Positions 22,072 through 33,494 of a DNA stretch of 64,000 nucleotides are shown here, one piece after another. The DNA lies in the NCBI GenBank assembly GCA_029582155.1, contig CM055903.1:39435353-39499352 (forward strand). The letters are read 5' to 3'. A program made the translations under genes and the position numbers. This DNA comes from Panopea generosa. Its lineage: Eukaryota > Mollusca > Bivalvia > Adapedonta > Hiatellidae. A model generated the notes under the pieces. It did no database searches. It was not told the origin of the DNA and saw only the letters and a list, made by a program, of their open reading frames with translations. How positions within the stretch are numbered: position 1 is the stretch's first letter; each line of letters begins with the position of its first letter.

Positions 22072-24636
22072 GTATCCTTTATTTAGATTATGTATTTCTT
22101 ATTAGTGTGGGAAACTAACATTGTATATATTAACTGATGTGAATGGTTAATATGGAAGTTTAACCTAATTGTAATGTATTTTCGATGCTATTTTTAACAT
22201 GTAAAATATCATCCATGTCTTCTGCTTCTACTGGTTACTCCCAACAACCATGCTTGTTCAGACGACCGTTATCTGGGGACTATGTTAAAAGCCATATGAA
22301 TTAGTAATTATTAGGGTTAAGTATTCTTTATTTTTGAAATAGGAGTCTTTAAATGTTGCACTTTTTTAACTTGATGCACCAGGCCCTAGGAATGGTCTAG
22401 GAGACTACTGGTTAATGGTCAAGCAAATCTCAGGAATGATGGCTAGGTGCCATGGTGACTACTTATAATCAGAAATACTTAAAAAAGGTGCCAAAAAAAA
22501 TAGCATACAAATAATTACAGCATAAACACGAGCTACAAAGCTAACGTTCCAACAGATAGCAGGTAAAACTAATGGTCTGTTGAAGAGGATTAGGATTTGG
22601 TGACATTTTTTTAACATGTGAAGACAGGTGCAGCACCATTTTTATTATATTACTGGTGACCTGCAGAGTTAATTTGGTGACCTCAGAATTAATCTTCTCC
22701 AATGTAAGTTTGTAACTGACAAATTTCCCACTTAAAGGTTTTAGACCAACCTGGGCTTGAATCCACAACCTCAGTTGTAAGAGATAAGGGATCCTAATAC
22801 TCACTTATCTATGGAGGACACTATGAGGAAGTCGAGTTGATTGTGGATACATGATAAATATCTCCTGTTTATGTGCTTTTTATTTTATTATTTTATAAAT
22901 GTGTTTCCTTAACCAGCATTTACAGAAACAGTTTCCATAGTGACTGCAGATGGAAGAATAATAGTTGTAAGTTTAACTTGAAGTTATATCAAAAGTAAAT
23001 AGAAATTGAATGGTTAGATATTTATGCAGTTCTTATGTTTCCCATCACTTAAAACGTTCTTGGCAAATAGGGTGCCAAAAATGATATCAGACACAAGCGT
23101 CTTGGTCACAAAGATTTTTCAGTAACAGGAAAACAAGCTATTTATTACATTACATGATTTAAAACTGACACTGAAATTAATTTTTTCAACACTAAAATTG
23201 ATACTGAATAAACCACTCTCCGCTATTGATATGTATCTATAAAATGAGGTCAGTTTTAATATATATGTGTATTGTCATTTATGATGTCATTTTGCTCAAA
23301 TGTGGATAAGGTAGCCTAATTCTTACAGGCAAAATTAAACACTTGAGTAATTGAAATCTATATACTTAAGTCTATGAATTCTTTATTTAAAATACTTAAG
23401 TATTTAATTGCTTGGAAATCCGAATGTAATATAAGGAAATAATGGAAATGTAAGAAGATGATACATGTGTCTCTGAAACAAGGAATAAATGTGGAACGTT
23501 TTTGAAAATGGAAAACATGTAATGTTTGCAGAGTTGTCAGAAATCGTTTTTTCTTCAAGCATAATCTTTAATCATATACTTTTATTATAGCAAGTAATTG
23601 CACTCAGAAATGTTTGCAGAGTTGTCAGTCAGTGAGAGGTTAATATATAAACAACATATTTAATTTTAGATACCAGAACATACATGTATAAGCTGAATTA
23701 AATTGCTTTTTTACCAAATCATTTTAAATACCCTACCCAAAACATTTTTGAGCCCTTCTTCCCAAAAAAATAAATATATATAAAAAATTAATGCTTAATT
23801 GATATCTCTGGAATATGTACATATTTATAAAGTGTACAGTTTGTTTCAGGGCCAGTTGAAGGGTTTTGATCAGACGATAAACTTGATTTTGGACGAGAGT
23901 CACGAACGAGTATACAGCACTTCTGAAGGGGTGGAGCAGGTCATTCTGGGGTTGTACATTGTCAGGGGAGATAATGTGTAAGTATTAAAGGAGACAAGGA
24001 TACAGTTTTTCATGGGTTGAGATGAAGCATACTGGTATTCCATTTGAAGGTTTCACTGTTTTTATCAGAAATAAGGGTCTGCTTAAAGATTCTTTTCAAA
24101 GCAATGATACTGTGGGTCGGAATATCATTATTTCATTTGTATACTCAGTATTGATTATTCTTATTGTTTACCACTAATATTTTTATGTTTTTTTGTTGAC
24201 AGATTTACATTCTGCTCAGAATAGGGGAATGTCATGCTATAATATATATTTTATAAGTGCTTGCACTTTATCTCGACTCCATGGTGAGATAAAGTGAATT
24301 CTGTAGTAATGTAGGAAATCCGATAAGGAGAGATTTGGGTTTGCAAAGATGAAGCATTCCAAGTACTGGTTAACCACCTAGTGAATCCCAGAAATGGTGA
24401 TTAGGTGTACTGACCACGATTAATATGTAACTGAAACCTTGTTGAAAAAAAAGGAGCAAAACCATGTACATACAAATAAACACATTATTTCTCATTACTT
24501 CTTTCATCTGTCATCCTGTTATGATTTTGTTTGCTTGATTTACAGGGCAGTGATTGGTGAAGTAGATGATGACACAGATGGTTCCCTTGACTTTACAAAC
24601 ATTAAAGCAGAACCTTTAGCATCGGTGGTGCATTGA
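22041..24636 (+). CDS. LSM8: U6 snRNA-associated Sm-like protein LSm8, four coding exons
   Basis: LSm8 is the subunit that makes the LSm2-8 ring nuclear. The ring binds the U6 snRNA 3' end in the spliceosome. Exons 22041-22071, 22926-22966, 23850-23977 and 24546-24636 join with GT..AG sites and matching phases (1, 0, 2) into exactly 96 aa, the length of human LSm8. The protein reads MANALESYVNKTVSIVTADG at the N-terminus. Sm1 has ADGRIIVGQLKGFDQTINLI (residues 18-37) and Sm2 has LYIVRGDNVAVIGEVD (59-74). The C-terminus NIKAEPLASVVH is diagnostic for LSm8 over other LSm proteins. No frame breaks were found. Intron 1 holds a minus-strand SINE and intron 3 a plus-strand one. It diverges from MRPL2. 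Confidence 0.95.
22380..22840 (-). repeat. SINE family 1 copy in LSM8 intron 1, minus strand
   Basis: On the minus strand a head with box B GTGGATTCAAGCCC (about 22750) leads into AAGTGGGAAATTTGTCAGTT. Near 22380-22460 there are echoes of the distal body (GACTACTGGTTAATGG). Confidence 0.55.
22926..22966 (+). CDS. LSM8: LSM8 coding exon 2
   Basis: The acceptor is CATTTACAG and the donor GTAAGT. The exon is 41 bp and codes TVSIVTADGRIIV, the start of the Sm1 motif. Confidence 0.92.
23850..23977 (+). CDS. LSM8: LSM8 coding exon 3
   Basis: The acceptor is TTGTTTCAG and the donor GTAAGT. The exon is 128 bp and codes GQLKGFDQTINLILDESHER to LYIVRGDN, the core of the Sm fold including the RNA-contacting F-D-x-x-x-N region. 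Confidence 0.95.
24285..24440 (+). repeat. SINE family 1 distal fragment in LSM8 intron 3
   Basis: AAGTACTGGTTAACCACC followed by CAGAAATGGTGATTAGGTG corresponds to the distal body of the copies at 13405 and 63105. Confidence 0.5.
24546..24636 (+). CDS. LSM8: LSM8 coding exon 4 with stop
   Basis: The acceptor is GATTTACAG. The exon is 91 bp and codes AVIGEVDDDTDGSLDF to SVVH and TGA. No certain polyadenylation site was seen downstream. Confidence 0.95.
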
Positions 24637-25560
24637 TGACCAGAACTGGACATCTCATTGTGGCATCGGAAAATCTCGTTTCATTGCTGAAGAAGACATC
24701 ATTTGGAAAATTATGGATTCAAAGCTAATACCTATGCACATGGATTGAAGTTTATCACATTTGACTTTAATCTACAAAGTTTGATGAGCAAATGTATAGG
24801 GTGCATAAGTGTATATTTTTAAATAACCTATGAAATGAATCGTCATGGCAATTAATGTTTTTCATGCATAAAAAAACATTGTTATTAAGTTAAATGAAGA
24901 GAGGTTTTCCAATATTAGAATATTTGATATGTTAATATAGAATATACATGTACTTCAGAAGAACTGAAAAGTTGAAGAAGAGAAATTGTGTACAGCATAA
25001 TGAAATATTGTTGAATGAGAAATGCGCATGAGGCAAACATTAAAAACTTGTTGGTTTTACTGCCTCAATCATTAGAATTTATCATTAGAATTTATCCCTT
25101 TTTTCTAAAAATGATTTTTAGCTATTTTTATAGTACATGTATTATTTTTCTTTTTACAGAATATCATAATTATACCTCTGCAAAAGCAATAATAACACAT
25201 TGTAATTGCATACCTGCATTCCTGATTTGGGAAATAGGAAGCAAAAAAAAAAGTAACCATGCGTGGTGTGAACAAGTGATACACTGAAGTATTGTGGTGA
25301 AGATGAATATTTGCTGAAACATTTGCAGGACACACATTTTAACCCATAAATAGCTGAATTTCTAAAATACTCCTCTATACTTGATTTTTGTCCATTACAT
25401 CCTCTGGCATTACATAGGAGAAGTAAAGAACATTTTTAAGCTGAGTGTCAATTCATAAAGACATAATCAGACTGCAAGTAACAAAACCATTGTGAACTGG
25501 TCTCTGTCTACATGAATTTGTTTGCCATTAACATCATTTATTTGAAAAGTAAGTTTACAA
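24637..25560. other. LSM8 3' UTR and flank
   Basis: AT-rich, with no further gene. Short frames at 25015-25335 overlap on both strands and show no codon bias or homology. Confidence 0.5.
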
Positions 25561-25564
25561 TTTG

Positions 25565-26100
25565 GTCTATCATGTGTCCATTCTAGCATTTTGGCCCACC
25601 ATGTGTCCAGTGTAACATTTTGGCTCATCATGTGTCCAGTGCAACATTTTGGCTCATCATGTGTCCAGTCCAGCATTTTGATCCATCATGTGTCCAGTGC
25701 AACATTTTGGCCCATCATGTGTCCAGTGTAACATTTTGGTCCATCATGTCCAGTGGAACATTTTGGCCCATCATGAGACTAAGTCCAGTGTAACATTTTG
25801 GTCCATCATGTCCAGTGCAACATTTTGGCCCATCATGAGACTAAGTCCAGTGTAACATTTTGGTCCATCATGTCCAGTGCAACATTTTGGCCCATCATGA
25901 GACTAAGTCCAGTGTAACATTTTGGCCCATCATGTGTCCAGTCCAGCATTTTGGCCCATCATGTGTCCATTGTTACAATTTGGTTCATTGAGTGTCCAAT
26001 GTAAAAAATTTGGTTCATCATGTGTCTGTTGTTGCAATTTTGGCCCATCATGTTTTCATTGTCACAATTTTGGCCCATCATGTGTTCATTGTCATATGTA
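25565..26100. repeat. Minisatellite, 29-bp unit with a 61-bp higher-order form
   Basis: The unit reads about TCCAGTGTAACATTTTGGCC followed by CATCATGTG. Starts of successive units are 29 bp apart at 25603 and 25632. Between about 25740 and 25920 a 61-bp compound unit containing CATGAGACTAAG repeats three times. Units decay toward 26100. Confidence 0.85.
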
Positions 26101-27300
26101 TGTCATCCTAAACACTCTACAAGTGCATACTTCATCATATAGTATAGCCATGAAAACTAGAATATATTTTTCATCAAGTTTTTTAAATATTTTGGAATAC
26201 ATATTGTAAGGTTACCTTTTTTTTTTAGAAAAAAATTAGAATTATCTCCCTTTTTCGAATTCAAACATACAAAGTAAATGTATATTAAATGCAGGAACAA
26301 TTCAGGCTTCAAATGTTCTAACCAGACTTATGCACTGGTTGGTTTAACTTTTATTAATTGATATAAATGTAATTTATAAAATGAAATGAAAAGAGATTGT
26401 AATTTTGAAATTAAATTGTATTCACTATTGTGAAATCATACAAAATTCATAGATTTACTAAAACATCAAAATTACTGCTTGTGACTTGAACGTCTTAATC
26501 TGTCATAAAACTCAGTTTATTAATGCAAATGAACCAAGTATTGTGATCCTGAGTAAAGTTTTCATTGTTAATTTGAAATATATATATACTCCGAGAGAAA
26601 TGGTTTTAGCAAGTGTTTTCATGAATATTTTACATTATTAATAGATTCCACATTTTATCTCATGTATTTTGATATTTGTCAGTACCTAAGGAATCTTTAC
26701 AAAGTATGGTTTCATTTCTTTTGCATTCTTGGTTATATAGTTGCATGACTGCATAGATTTTTACCTGAAAATATAATGCTGTTAAGAAAATGTTAAAAAA
26801 AAATGGTACTTTTCTTGAATAGGTATCCAGATATGTTTATTCATATAACTAATGTATTGATTAACCTCCCTTTATATTAAAGTAAGAACATACTTAATGT
26901 TGAAGGAATATAATATCAGAACCAAATTTGCTTTTATTAATTGTTCAGTTAACTTCGATTGTTTAAATCTAGGCTTAAATATATTTCACATATATTTTTG
27001 TTAATCATAATCTGAGTGATGTGTTTCATTAACACAAGAATGATACATTAGTTGAGGCATGACTTTGTCTGGTGTATTACAATAATCATTCATCAAACTT
27101 GTTTTTGTCGTTATGATGCATTATACATTAAATAGGGTTAATGACAGAAAACAGGTCATTTTGTAAATTCACTTCACTTTTATGATTGTATTTATGTAAA
27201 TATTAAAAATACATTTTAAAAGAAAGTTTCATATTTTATTTATATGCCCTTTTTAAAGGATTTTGATAAGTTTTTCCTTAATAACTAAGTCCAAAATTTA
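26101..27300. other. AT-rich spacer
   Basis: No gene, RNA or element recognised. Confidence 0.5.
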
Positions 27301-27309
27301 TAAATATAC

Positions 27310-28060
27310 TTGATGGAAATCTGGATATTAAAATGAATTCATCAGGATTTTTCAAACTTTTGAAAGTGGCTATATATATTTTTTTCTAACATATCAGGCC
27401 TGTATATACTCCCTGAACTCGTATAGCCAATTATATATTTAAACCTGTCAAAATAATATATTAAAACGGGATTTCCTAAGTTGGGCTACGTGTCTAGGTG
27501 TGACTAAAATAGATTTCCTGCTTAAAATTGCAGCATATTTTGTGACGTATTAAATGAATCATGTGATTTCATTTTGATTTCTTTTGGTTCGTTATACAGA
27601 GGGGTGCATCCAGGATTTCAGTTTAGAGGGTTGGGCAGCACAAGATCTAAACTGGCAAAGTAGAAATATAATGCATTTTAATAACATGGGAATTTAGGAG
27701 GAAGAGGGTTACGCAGTTTTTTAAAGTGTAGATCCGCCATTGATACAAGTTTACACGTAGTTAAATCTTGTTTAATCTTTAAAGAGTCTGAATGACGTCA
27801 AGCAGTTGTTAAGCACTGTCTATTTTTAAAATGGAAATTTCGTTTTGAGTTTACCACTCCCAACTTAAATATTGATTTTGTCAAGTTTTGATGGATTTGC
27901 CATACCAAACTTTGGATTTGATTTATTAATGATAATAAGATGCTTTTTATCCATTTCATTAATTATTTTATTTTTCAAAATATTTTCTAGTTTAACCTAT
28001 AATGTGTTAGTACGCCTTAAAACCATATTCATTTATTCATTCATTCTAGCTTGTTTTTCC
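27310..28060 (+). repeat. Dispersed repeat family A, copy 1, with a nested insertion
   Basis: It shares long blocks with 36750-37260: TTGGGCTACGTGTC, ATTTTGTGACGTAT, AGAGTCTGAATGACG, GGAAATTTCGTTTTGAGTTT, then ACCACTCC, GTTTTGATGGATTTG and TTTATTAATGATAATAAGAT. A 130-bp block at about 27598-27725 (GGGGTGCATCCAGGATTTCA to GATCCGCCATTG) is absent from the other copy, so it is an insertion. The end (27995-28050) carries ATAATGTGTTAGTACGCC followed by TTAAAACC, which is also found at 47837. Confidence 0.65.
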
Positions 28061-28064
28061 TGAT

Positions 28065-28620
28065 ACACTCCATTTAAAGGGAATTTATCAGAATTTTTCA
28101 AACTTAAAATATCGCTTAAAACATATTTTTCCAATATATATCTATCATGAACTATATATACTCACTTACCCCATAATGCCAGAAGGTTACCTTTTAAACA
28201 TGCAAAAACAACATATTAAAAAGAGATTAACTAACTTGCAGCATGGTCTAGTGTTAGAGCATATGCCTCGCATGCGGAGATCGTGGGTTTGATCCTCGAC
28301 AGGGTCATACCAATGACTTTAAAAATGGTAAAATAGAAGCTTCCTCGCTTGACGCTTAGTATGTAGAGGAAAGTTCTAGGTCTGGTCGGCCCCTGTGTTG
28401 GTATAATGTGACTTGGGTGGGGTATCATACCATGAGTCTGTGGCATGATACTCCAGTATGAAAGCGCTCAGAATACTGTCTCAAGTAGACTCTTTCGCAA
28501 TATGAAAGAAAAATTGTTGAAAGCAATGCTACACACCATACAACAACAACTAACTTGAATAATGGGCCTAGGCTACCCTCAACTAAAGGGGATAACCTTC
28601 TAGTCCGGCAGATACCGCAC
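28065..28620 (+). repeat. Repeat family A, copy 2, split by a SINE
   Basis: 28075-28238 repeats the left half of family A (AATTTATCAGAATTTTTCAA, TATATACTCACTTACCCC, CCAGAAGGTTACC). The homology stops at a SINE and resumes after it with TAACTTG and GGCTACCC. Confidence 0.55.
28239..28547 (+). mobile_element. tRNA-derived SINE family 3 with 10-bp target duplication
   Basis: The head is tRNA-like: GGTCTAGTGTTAGAGCATAT (A box region) and GTGGGTTTGATCCTCG (B box). A 230-bp body ends in CAACAACAAC. AACTAACTTG stands on both sides (28229-28238 and 28548-28557), a clean target-site duplication. The insertion sits inside a family A repeat and is therefore younger than it. Confidence 0.8.
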
Positions 28621-28804
28621 TGAACCTTGCATGGAAGTGTATAGTATTTTTTTTTATGATTATGCTAGTTCAGGCATTGCTTATGAAAAATAAGCTTGAT
28701 GACATCTTGTCATCATTGAGCATTTTGAAATATTCAAGATGGCCGACAATATGGCGGCAAATGAATTGAAAATTATGTTCTCCGCACATTTTGGTTTAAA
28801 AAGT

Positions 28805-30182
28805 ACAAATCATGCACATCAGAGCTGAGAGAAGTAGAACAACGAAGTAATAGGCAGATGATGTTATAAAACCTGTATTTATAATAATCATGCACATCAG
28901 AGCTGAGAGAAGTAGAACAACGAGGTAATAGGCAGATGATGTTATAAAACCTGTATTTATAATAATCATGCACATCAGAGCTGAGAGAAGTAGAACAACG
29001 AAGTAATAGGCAGATGATGTTATAAAACCTGTATTTATAATAATCATGCACATCAGAGCTGAGAGAAGTAGAACAACGAGGTAATAGGCAGATGATGTTA
29101 TAAAACCTGTGTTTATAATTATCTTGCACATCAGAGCTGAGAGAAGTAGAACAACGACGTAATAGGTAGATGATGTTATAAAACCTGTGTTTATAATAAC
29201 CATGCACATCAGAGCTGAGAGAAGTAGAACAACGAGGTAATAGGCAGATGATGTTATAAAACCTGTGTTTATAATTATCATGCACATCAAAGCTGAGAGA
29301 AGTAGAACAACGAAGTAATAGGCAGATGATGTTATAAAACCTGTGTTTATAATAACCATGCACATCAGAGCTGAGAAAAGTAGAACAACGAAGTAATAGG
29401 CAGATGATGTTATAAAACCTGTGTTTATAATAATCATGCACATCAGAGCTGAGAGAAGTAGAACAACGAGGTAATAGGCAGATGATGTTATAAAACCTTT
29501 GTTTATAATAACCATGCACATCAGAGCTGAGAGAATGAGAGAAGTAGAACAACGAAGAAATAGGCAGATGATGTTATAAAACCTGTGTTTATAAAATTCA
29601 TGCACATCAGAGCTGAGAGAAGTAGAACAACGAGGTAATAGGCAGATGATGTTATAAAACCTTTGTTTATAATAACCATGCACATCAGAGCTGAGAGAAT
29701 GAGAGAAGTAGAACAACGAAGAAATAGGCAGATGATGTTATAAAACCTGTGTTTATAAAATTCATGCACATCAGAGCTGAGAGAAGTAGAACAACGAGGT
29801 AATAGGCAGATGATGTTATAAAACCTTTGTTTATAATAACCATGCACATCAGAGCTGAGAGAATGAGAGAAGTGGAACAACGAAGAAATAGGCAGATGAT
29901 GTTATAAAACCTGTGTTTATAAAATTCATGCACATCAGAGCTGAGAGAAGTAGAACAACGAAGTAATAGGCAGATGATGATATAAAACCTGTGTTTATAA
30001 TAATCATGCACATCAGAGCTGAGAGAAGTAGAACAACGAAGTAATAGGCAGATGATGATATAAAACCTGTGTTTATAATAATCATGCACATCAGAGCTGA
30101 GAGAAGTAGAACAACGAGGTAATAGGCAGATGATGTTATAAATCCTGTGTTTATAATAATCATGCACATCAGAGCTGAGAGA
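28805..30182. repeat. Minisatellite, 78-bp unit, about 17 copies, with a 164-bp dimer
   Basis: The unit reads ATGCACATCAGAGCTGAGAG, then AAGTAGAACAACGA.GTAATA, then GGCAGATGATGTTATAAAAC and CTGTGTTTATAATA. Unit starts fall 78 bp apart (28810, 28888 and so on). From 29515 an 8-bp insert (GAGAGAAT) appears in every second unit, making a 164-bp dimer repeated three times (29525, 29689, 29853). Because 78 is divisible by 3 and the unit lacks stops, long minus-strand frames with 26-residue repeats result. These are not genes. Confidence 0.92.
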
Positions 30183-30589
30183 ACAGCTGACTTTGGTAGC
30201 AGTTAAGCTTATGATGCCACATGTGTTCGCAGCTAACTATATAAATTACTTACGGTATGGAATCTACAACCTCTGGTCCATAGAAAGTATGCAAACCCTA
30301 GTTTTTCATAAGTTTTTGAAGCGTGATATGCTTATTGAAACTACGTACGTGAGATATAGGCGTAGATGTTAATTGTATTACAACGCACACTTTAATTACT
30401 TTACCACTAACAACAGATTCTGAAGCTTTGTTGGGAATGAAAGTAAAGCTCACATACAGGCATGTACGTAGACACATGCGTTGGATTCTGACCCTTCAAG
30501 CACTGATAGCAAAGCACTTTTCTAAGACAGTGCTCCTGCAGAATAACTGAAGATGATCAAATGTTAACACCCGATGGTATAAAATGTCG

Positions 30590-31620
30590 TGAAATATTCA
30601 AACAAATGAAACTTCTTTCGAAAAATGGCGGACATATTAAAGGCCATGTGCTTTTCAATTGTTAATGTGTTTGTCACCTAAACACCAAACACATCAAAAG
30701 TATCCTAAAGTATGAATAGTTTCATACCAAATAGTAGTTTCCATCTAAATATTGCATTTCTAGCAAATTGGCGGCAATATTGGACGTCATCTTGTTCATT
30801 TAAAAATAATCAGTGATGATAAAATGTCATAAAACATAAAATCAAATCACTATTGATTGACTATCTTTTTAGCAAATGCCCAAATAATAACAAAATGTCA
30901 TCTTAGTTTGACACTTAAATATCAAACACATCAGAAGTATCCTTTAGTAGGAAAATATCTATACTCTATAGTAATTTTTATCTGAATATTGCTCTCGGGC
31001 ATTTGGCGGCCATTTTGAACACGATCCATTATCTAAAAAATACTCAATGATGACAAAATGTCACCCAACATAAAATCAAAGAAGTATATATAGACTAATA
31101 TTTTAGTAGTTTTTATTTGAATATTGCTTTTTGAGCAAATTTGCAACCACTTTGAACGCCATCTTGTTTATTTAAAAATAATCAATGATAAAAAATGTCA
31201 TCCAACATGAAATCAAAGATCTATATATAGATTAGTTATTTTAGCCAAAAAGTATTACTATACACTGTCATGTGTGAATGATTTTATACCTAATAGTAAT
31301 TATCATTTAAATATTGCATTTTGAGCAAACTGACTCCATCTTGTTTGATTCGAAATGCCCAATAATGATAAAATGTCAACTCAGTTTGTCACTTACACAT
31401 CAAACACATCAAAAGTGTCCTTTAGAACGAATAATGGCATACCTCATATTAATTATCATCCAAATATTGCATTTTAGTAAATTGGCGGCCATATTGGACG
31501 CCATCTTGTTTATTTCAAAATGCTAAATAATGACAAATGTCATCATGCATAAAATGAAAGAACTATATATAAACTATCATTTTAGCCAAAAAAAATAAAT
31601 ATACACTCTCATGCCAGGTT
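30590..31620. repeat. Diverged tandem repeat with ATGGCGGC-type motifs
   Basis: Blocks such as TTGGCGGCCATATTGGACGC, CATCTTGTTTATTT, ATGATAAAATGTCATC, CAACATAAAATCAAAG and ATCAAACACATCAGAAGTAT recur in order about five times with uneven spacing of 140-230 bp. A related inverted block (CAAGATGGCCGACAATATGG) lies at 28735, on the other side of the 78-bp array. Confidence 0.7.
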
Positions 31621-31724
31621 CAGTAAAAATACCCGGATTATCTGCTGGTCTATACGTCACGCGCACCGCTAATTACGTTACTGTATCATTTATTTCAAAA
31701 GCCAGTTTAAATGATTTTTATGCC

Positions 31725-32300
31725 ATGGTAAATTGATTGTCGTCCGGCGTCCATCGTCGTCCGTCTGTTAACCGTTTTCTTAGAGATGCGATAGCACCTT
31801 CGTTTTTCATTGAATCTTAACCAAACTTGCACAGCAGTAATGTAATCACAAGATCTCGGACGAGGTATTGAACCAGCGTGTTTCGACCACAAATTACTCC
31901 GCCACAGGGCTTATAAGCACATTTTAAACGAAACTTTAAAAATACATTTTCTCTGAAAGTTCAAGGTCTAAAACTTAGATATTTTACATGTAGCATTGCA
32001 TGGGGAACCCCTTAAAGATTTGTTGAAGTCGGGTCCCTAGGGTCAAACTTGGGGACGTCACAGGGGTCACTGTTTTACATAGAGTTTTATAGGGAAAATG
32101 TAGACGCGATAGCACCTTCACTTTTCATTGAAATCAAATTTGCACGGCAGTTATATAACCACAATATCTCGGACGAGTTCTTAAGCCAGCATGCTTGATT
32201 TGACCACAAATGCCCCAGCAACAGTAAAGTAAAATTAAAAAAAAACTTGTCTTAAAGTTTAAGGCCTAGATCTTAGCTATTTTACATGTAGCATCTGTTG
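31725..32300 (+). repeat. Dispersed repeat family C, two tandem copies
   Basis: 31785-31990 and 32100-32290 share GCGATAGCACCTTC, TTTTCATTGAA, AACTTGCAC.GCAGT, ATCTCGGACGAG, TTCGACCACAAAT and TATTTTACATGTAGCAT. Between them stands TTTTACATAGAGTTTTATAG, which recurs in the single copy at 35800-35960. Confidence 0.65.
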
Positions 32301-32920
32301 CCAGTAGAGCGATTAAGGTCCTCTTGTTCATGTTAATTTTGGGTACATTAGTAAATTTTATAGTTTCAACAGACCGTCTTGCGATCTACACAATTACAGA
32401 TACCTTAATCTAGTAAACACAGTTGCGCTTCATTCTAAATATAAACGGCCGGTGGGAACTATAAAATTCACAAATACACCCAAAATTGACACAAACTAAC
32501 TTTTGAAACAAAGCTCCGGTACCGTATTTAGCGATGCGCGTGTCGTAGGTTCTCCCTCTTGAAATATTAGGGAGGCATTTATATTGGAGCAAAATAAAAC
32601 TTTGAGAAGCTTTTTAACTTAATGCCAGTGAAATATTTATTCAAGAAACAAGTGTGTATAGATTATATATCGTTAGGAATGTAATGGATAAATTGTATTC
32701 TTCTGTTCTTGTAAATAACCTAAGGCAATTTTTTGCCCAGCGGCGCACTAATAACTAATTATAATTTCATTAAATTTGATTATTTTAAAAATTGTGAACA
32801 AAACAATTCACCCTTTGGACCGAATAACTAATTAAACACCTGCCGTATGTTGTGATATTATCTTTTCGGCAACTGCCAATATGAACTTAATTAATGTTGA
32901 GTTTAAAGGCACACATAGTC
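32301..32920. other. AT-rich spacer
   Basis: Nothing recognised. Confidence 0.5.
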
Positions 32921-32924
32921 TGTA

Positions 32925-33060
32925 GAAAGGAACCAGTTCTATCGATTTGACCCTATGTATAGCAATGAGTTTGAGCTAGTTGATTGGTCAGTTGCTTCAG
33001 GGAAAGTGTAAATGGCGTTACAAATAAGTAAGCGTTCAATTACAATGAATTGTGTAATAA
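32925..33060 (+). repeat. Dispersed repeat family B, truncated copy
   Basis: GTCTGTAGAAAGGAACCAG, TGACCC, GATTGGTCAGTTGCTTCAG and AGCGTTCAATTACAATGAAT follow the family B order and stop at the minisatellite that follows. Confidence 0.55.
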
Positions 33061-33061
33061 G

Positions 33062-33210
33062 TATAGTATTCCCTGCTGATTTGATTAATTCCCTGCTGTT
33101 TTTATTAATTCCCTGCTTTTTTTTATTAATTCCCTGCTCTTTTTTTTATTAATTCCCTGCTTTTTGATTAATTCCCTGCTTTTTTTTATTAATTCCCTGC
33201 TTTTTTTGAT
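33062..33210. repeat. Minisatellite of ATTCCCTGCTTTTT units
   Basis: Seven or so copies of TTAATTCCCTGCT are separated by T runs of varying length (unit about 20-26 bp). Confidence 0.85.
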
Positions 33211-33490
33211 TGGGGGTAAATATAACTGATTCGGGAGATATTATGTTCTTGGAAAGTCTTACCCTGAAATGTTGCAATCGATTTTACACACGTTCGCACA
33301 TAAAATCAATATTTACTTATCAGAACACAGCAGATATGTATTTCAGTTTTGACTTAAGCATATCACCGTACAAAAACAAAGCTCAATGCCTACGTGAGAC
33401 ATACAAAACAAAACATACAACTTAAACATAAAATAAAGAAAATAAAGTTGGCTTAAGGTAGTGGGACAGTATTCATCTTGGATTGGAATT
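33211..33490. other. Short unassigned stretch between two arrays
   Basis: An open frame of 71 codons (33210-33425) has no recognisable features. Confidence 0.4.
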
Positions 33491-33494
33491 AACA

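Noticed and set aside
28239-28310. tRNA gene
   Set aside because: It is the head of a 309-bp SINE with a target-site duplication.
28773-30169. Several minus-strand frames of 100-306 codons with 26-residue repeats
   Set aside because: They exist because the 78-bp unit is a multiple of three without stops; two frames are open at once and no start, splice or domain signal is present.
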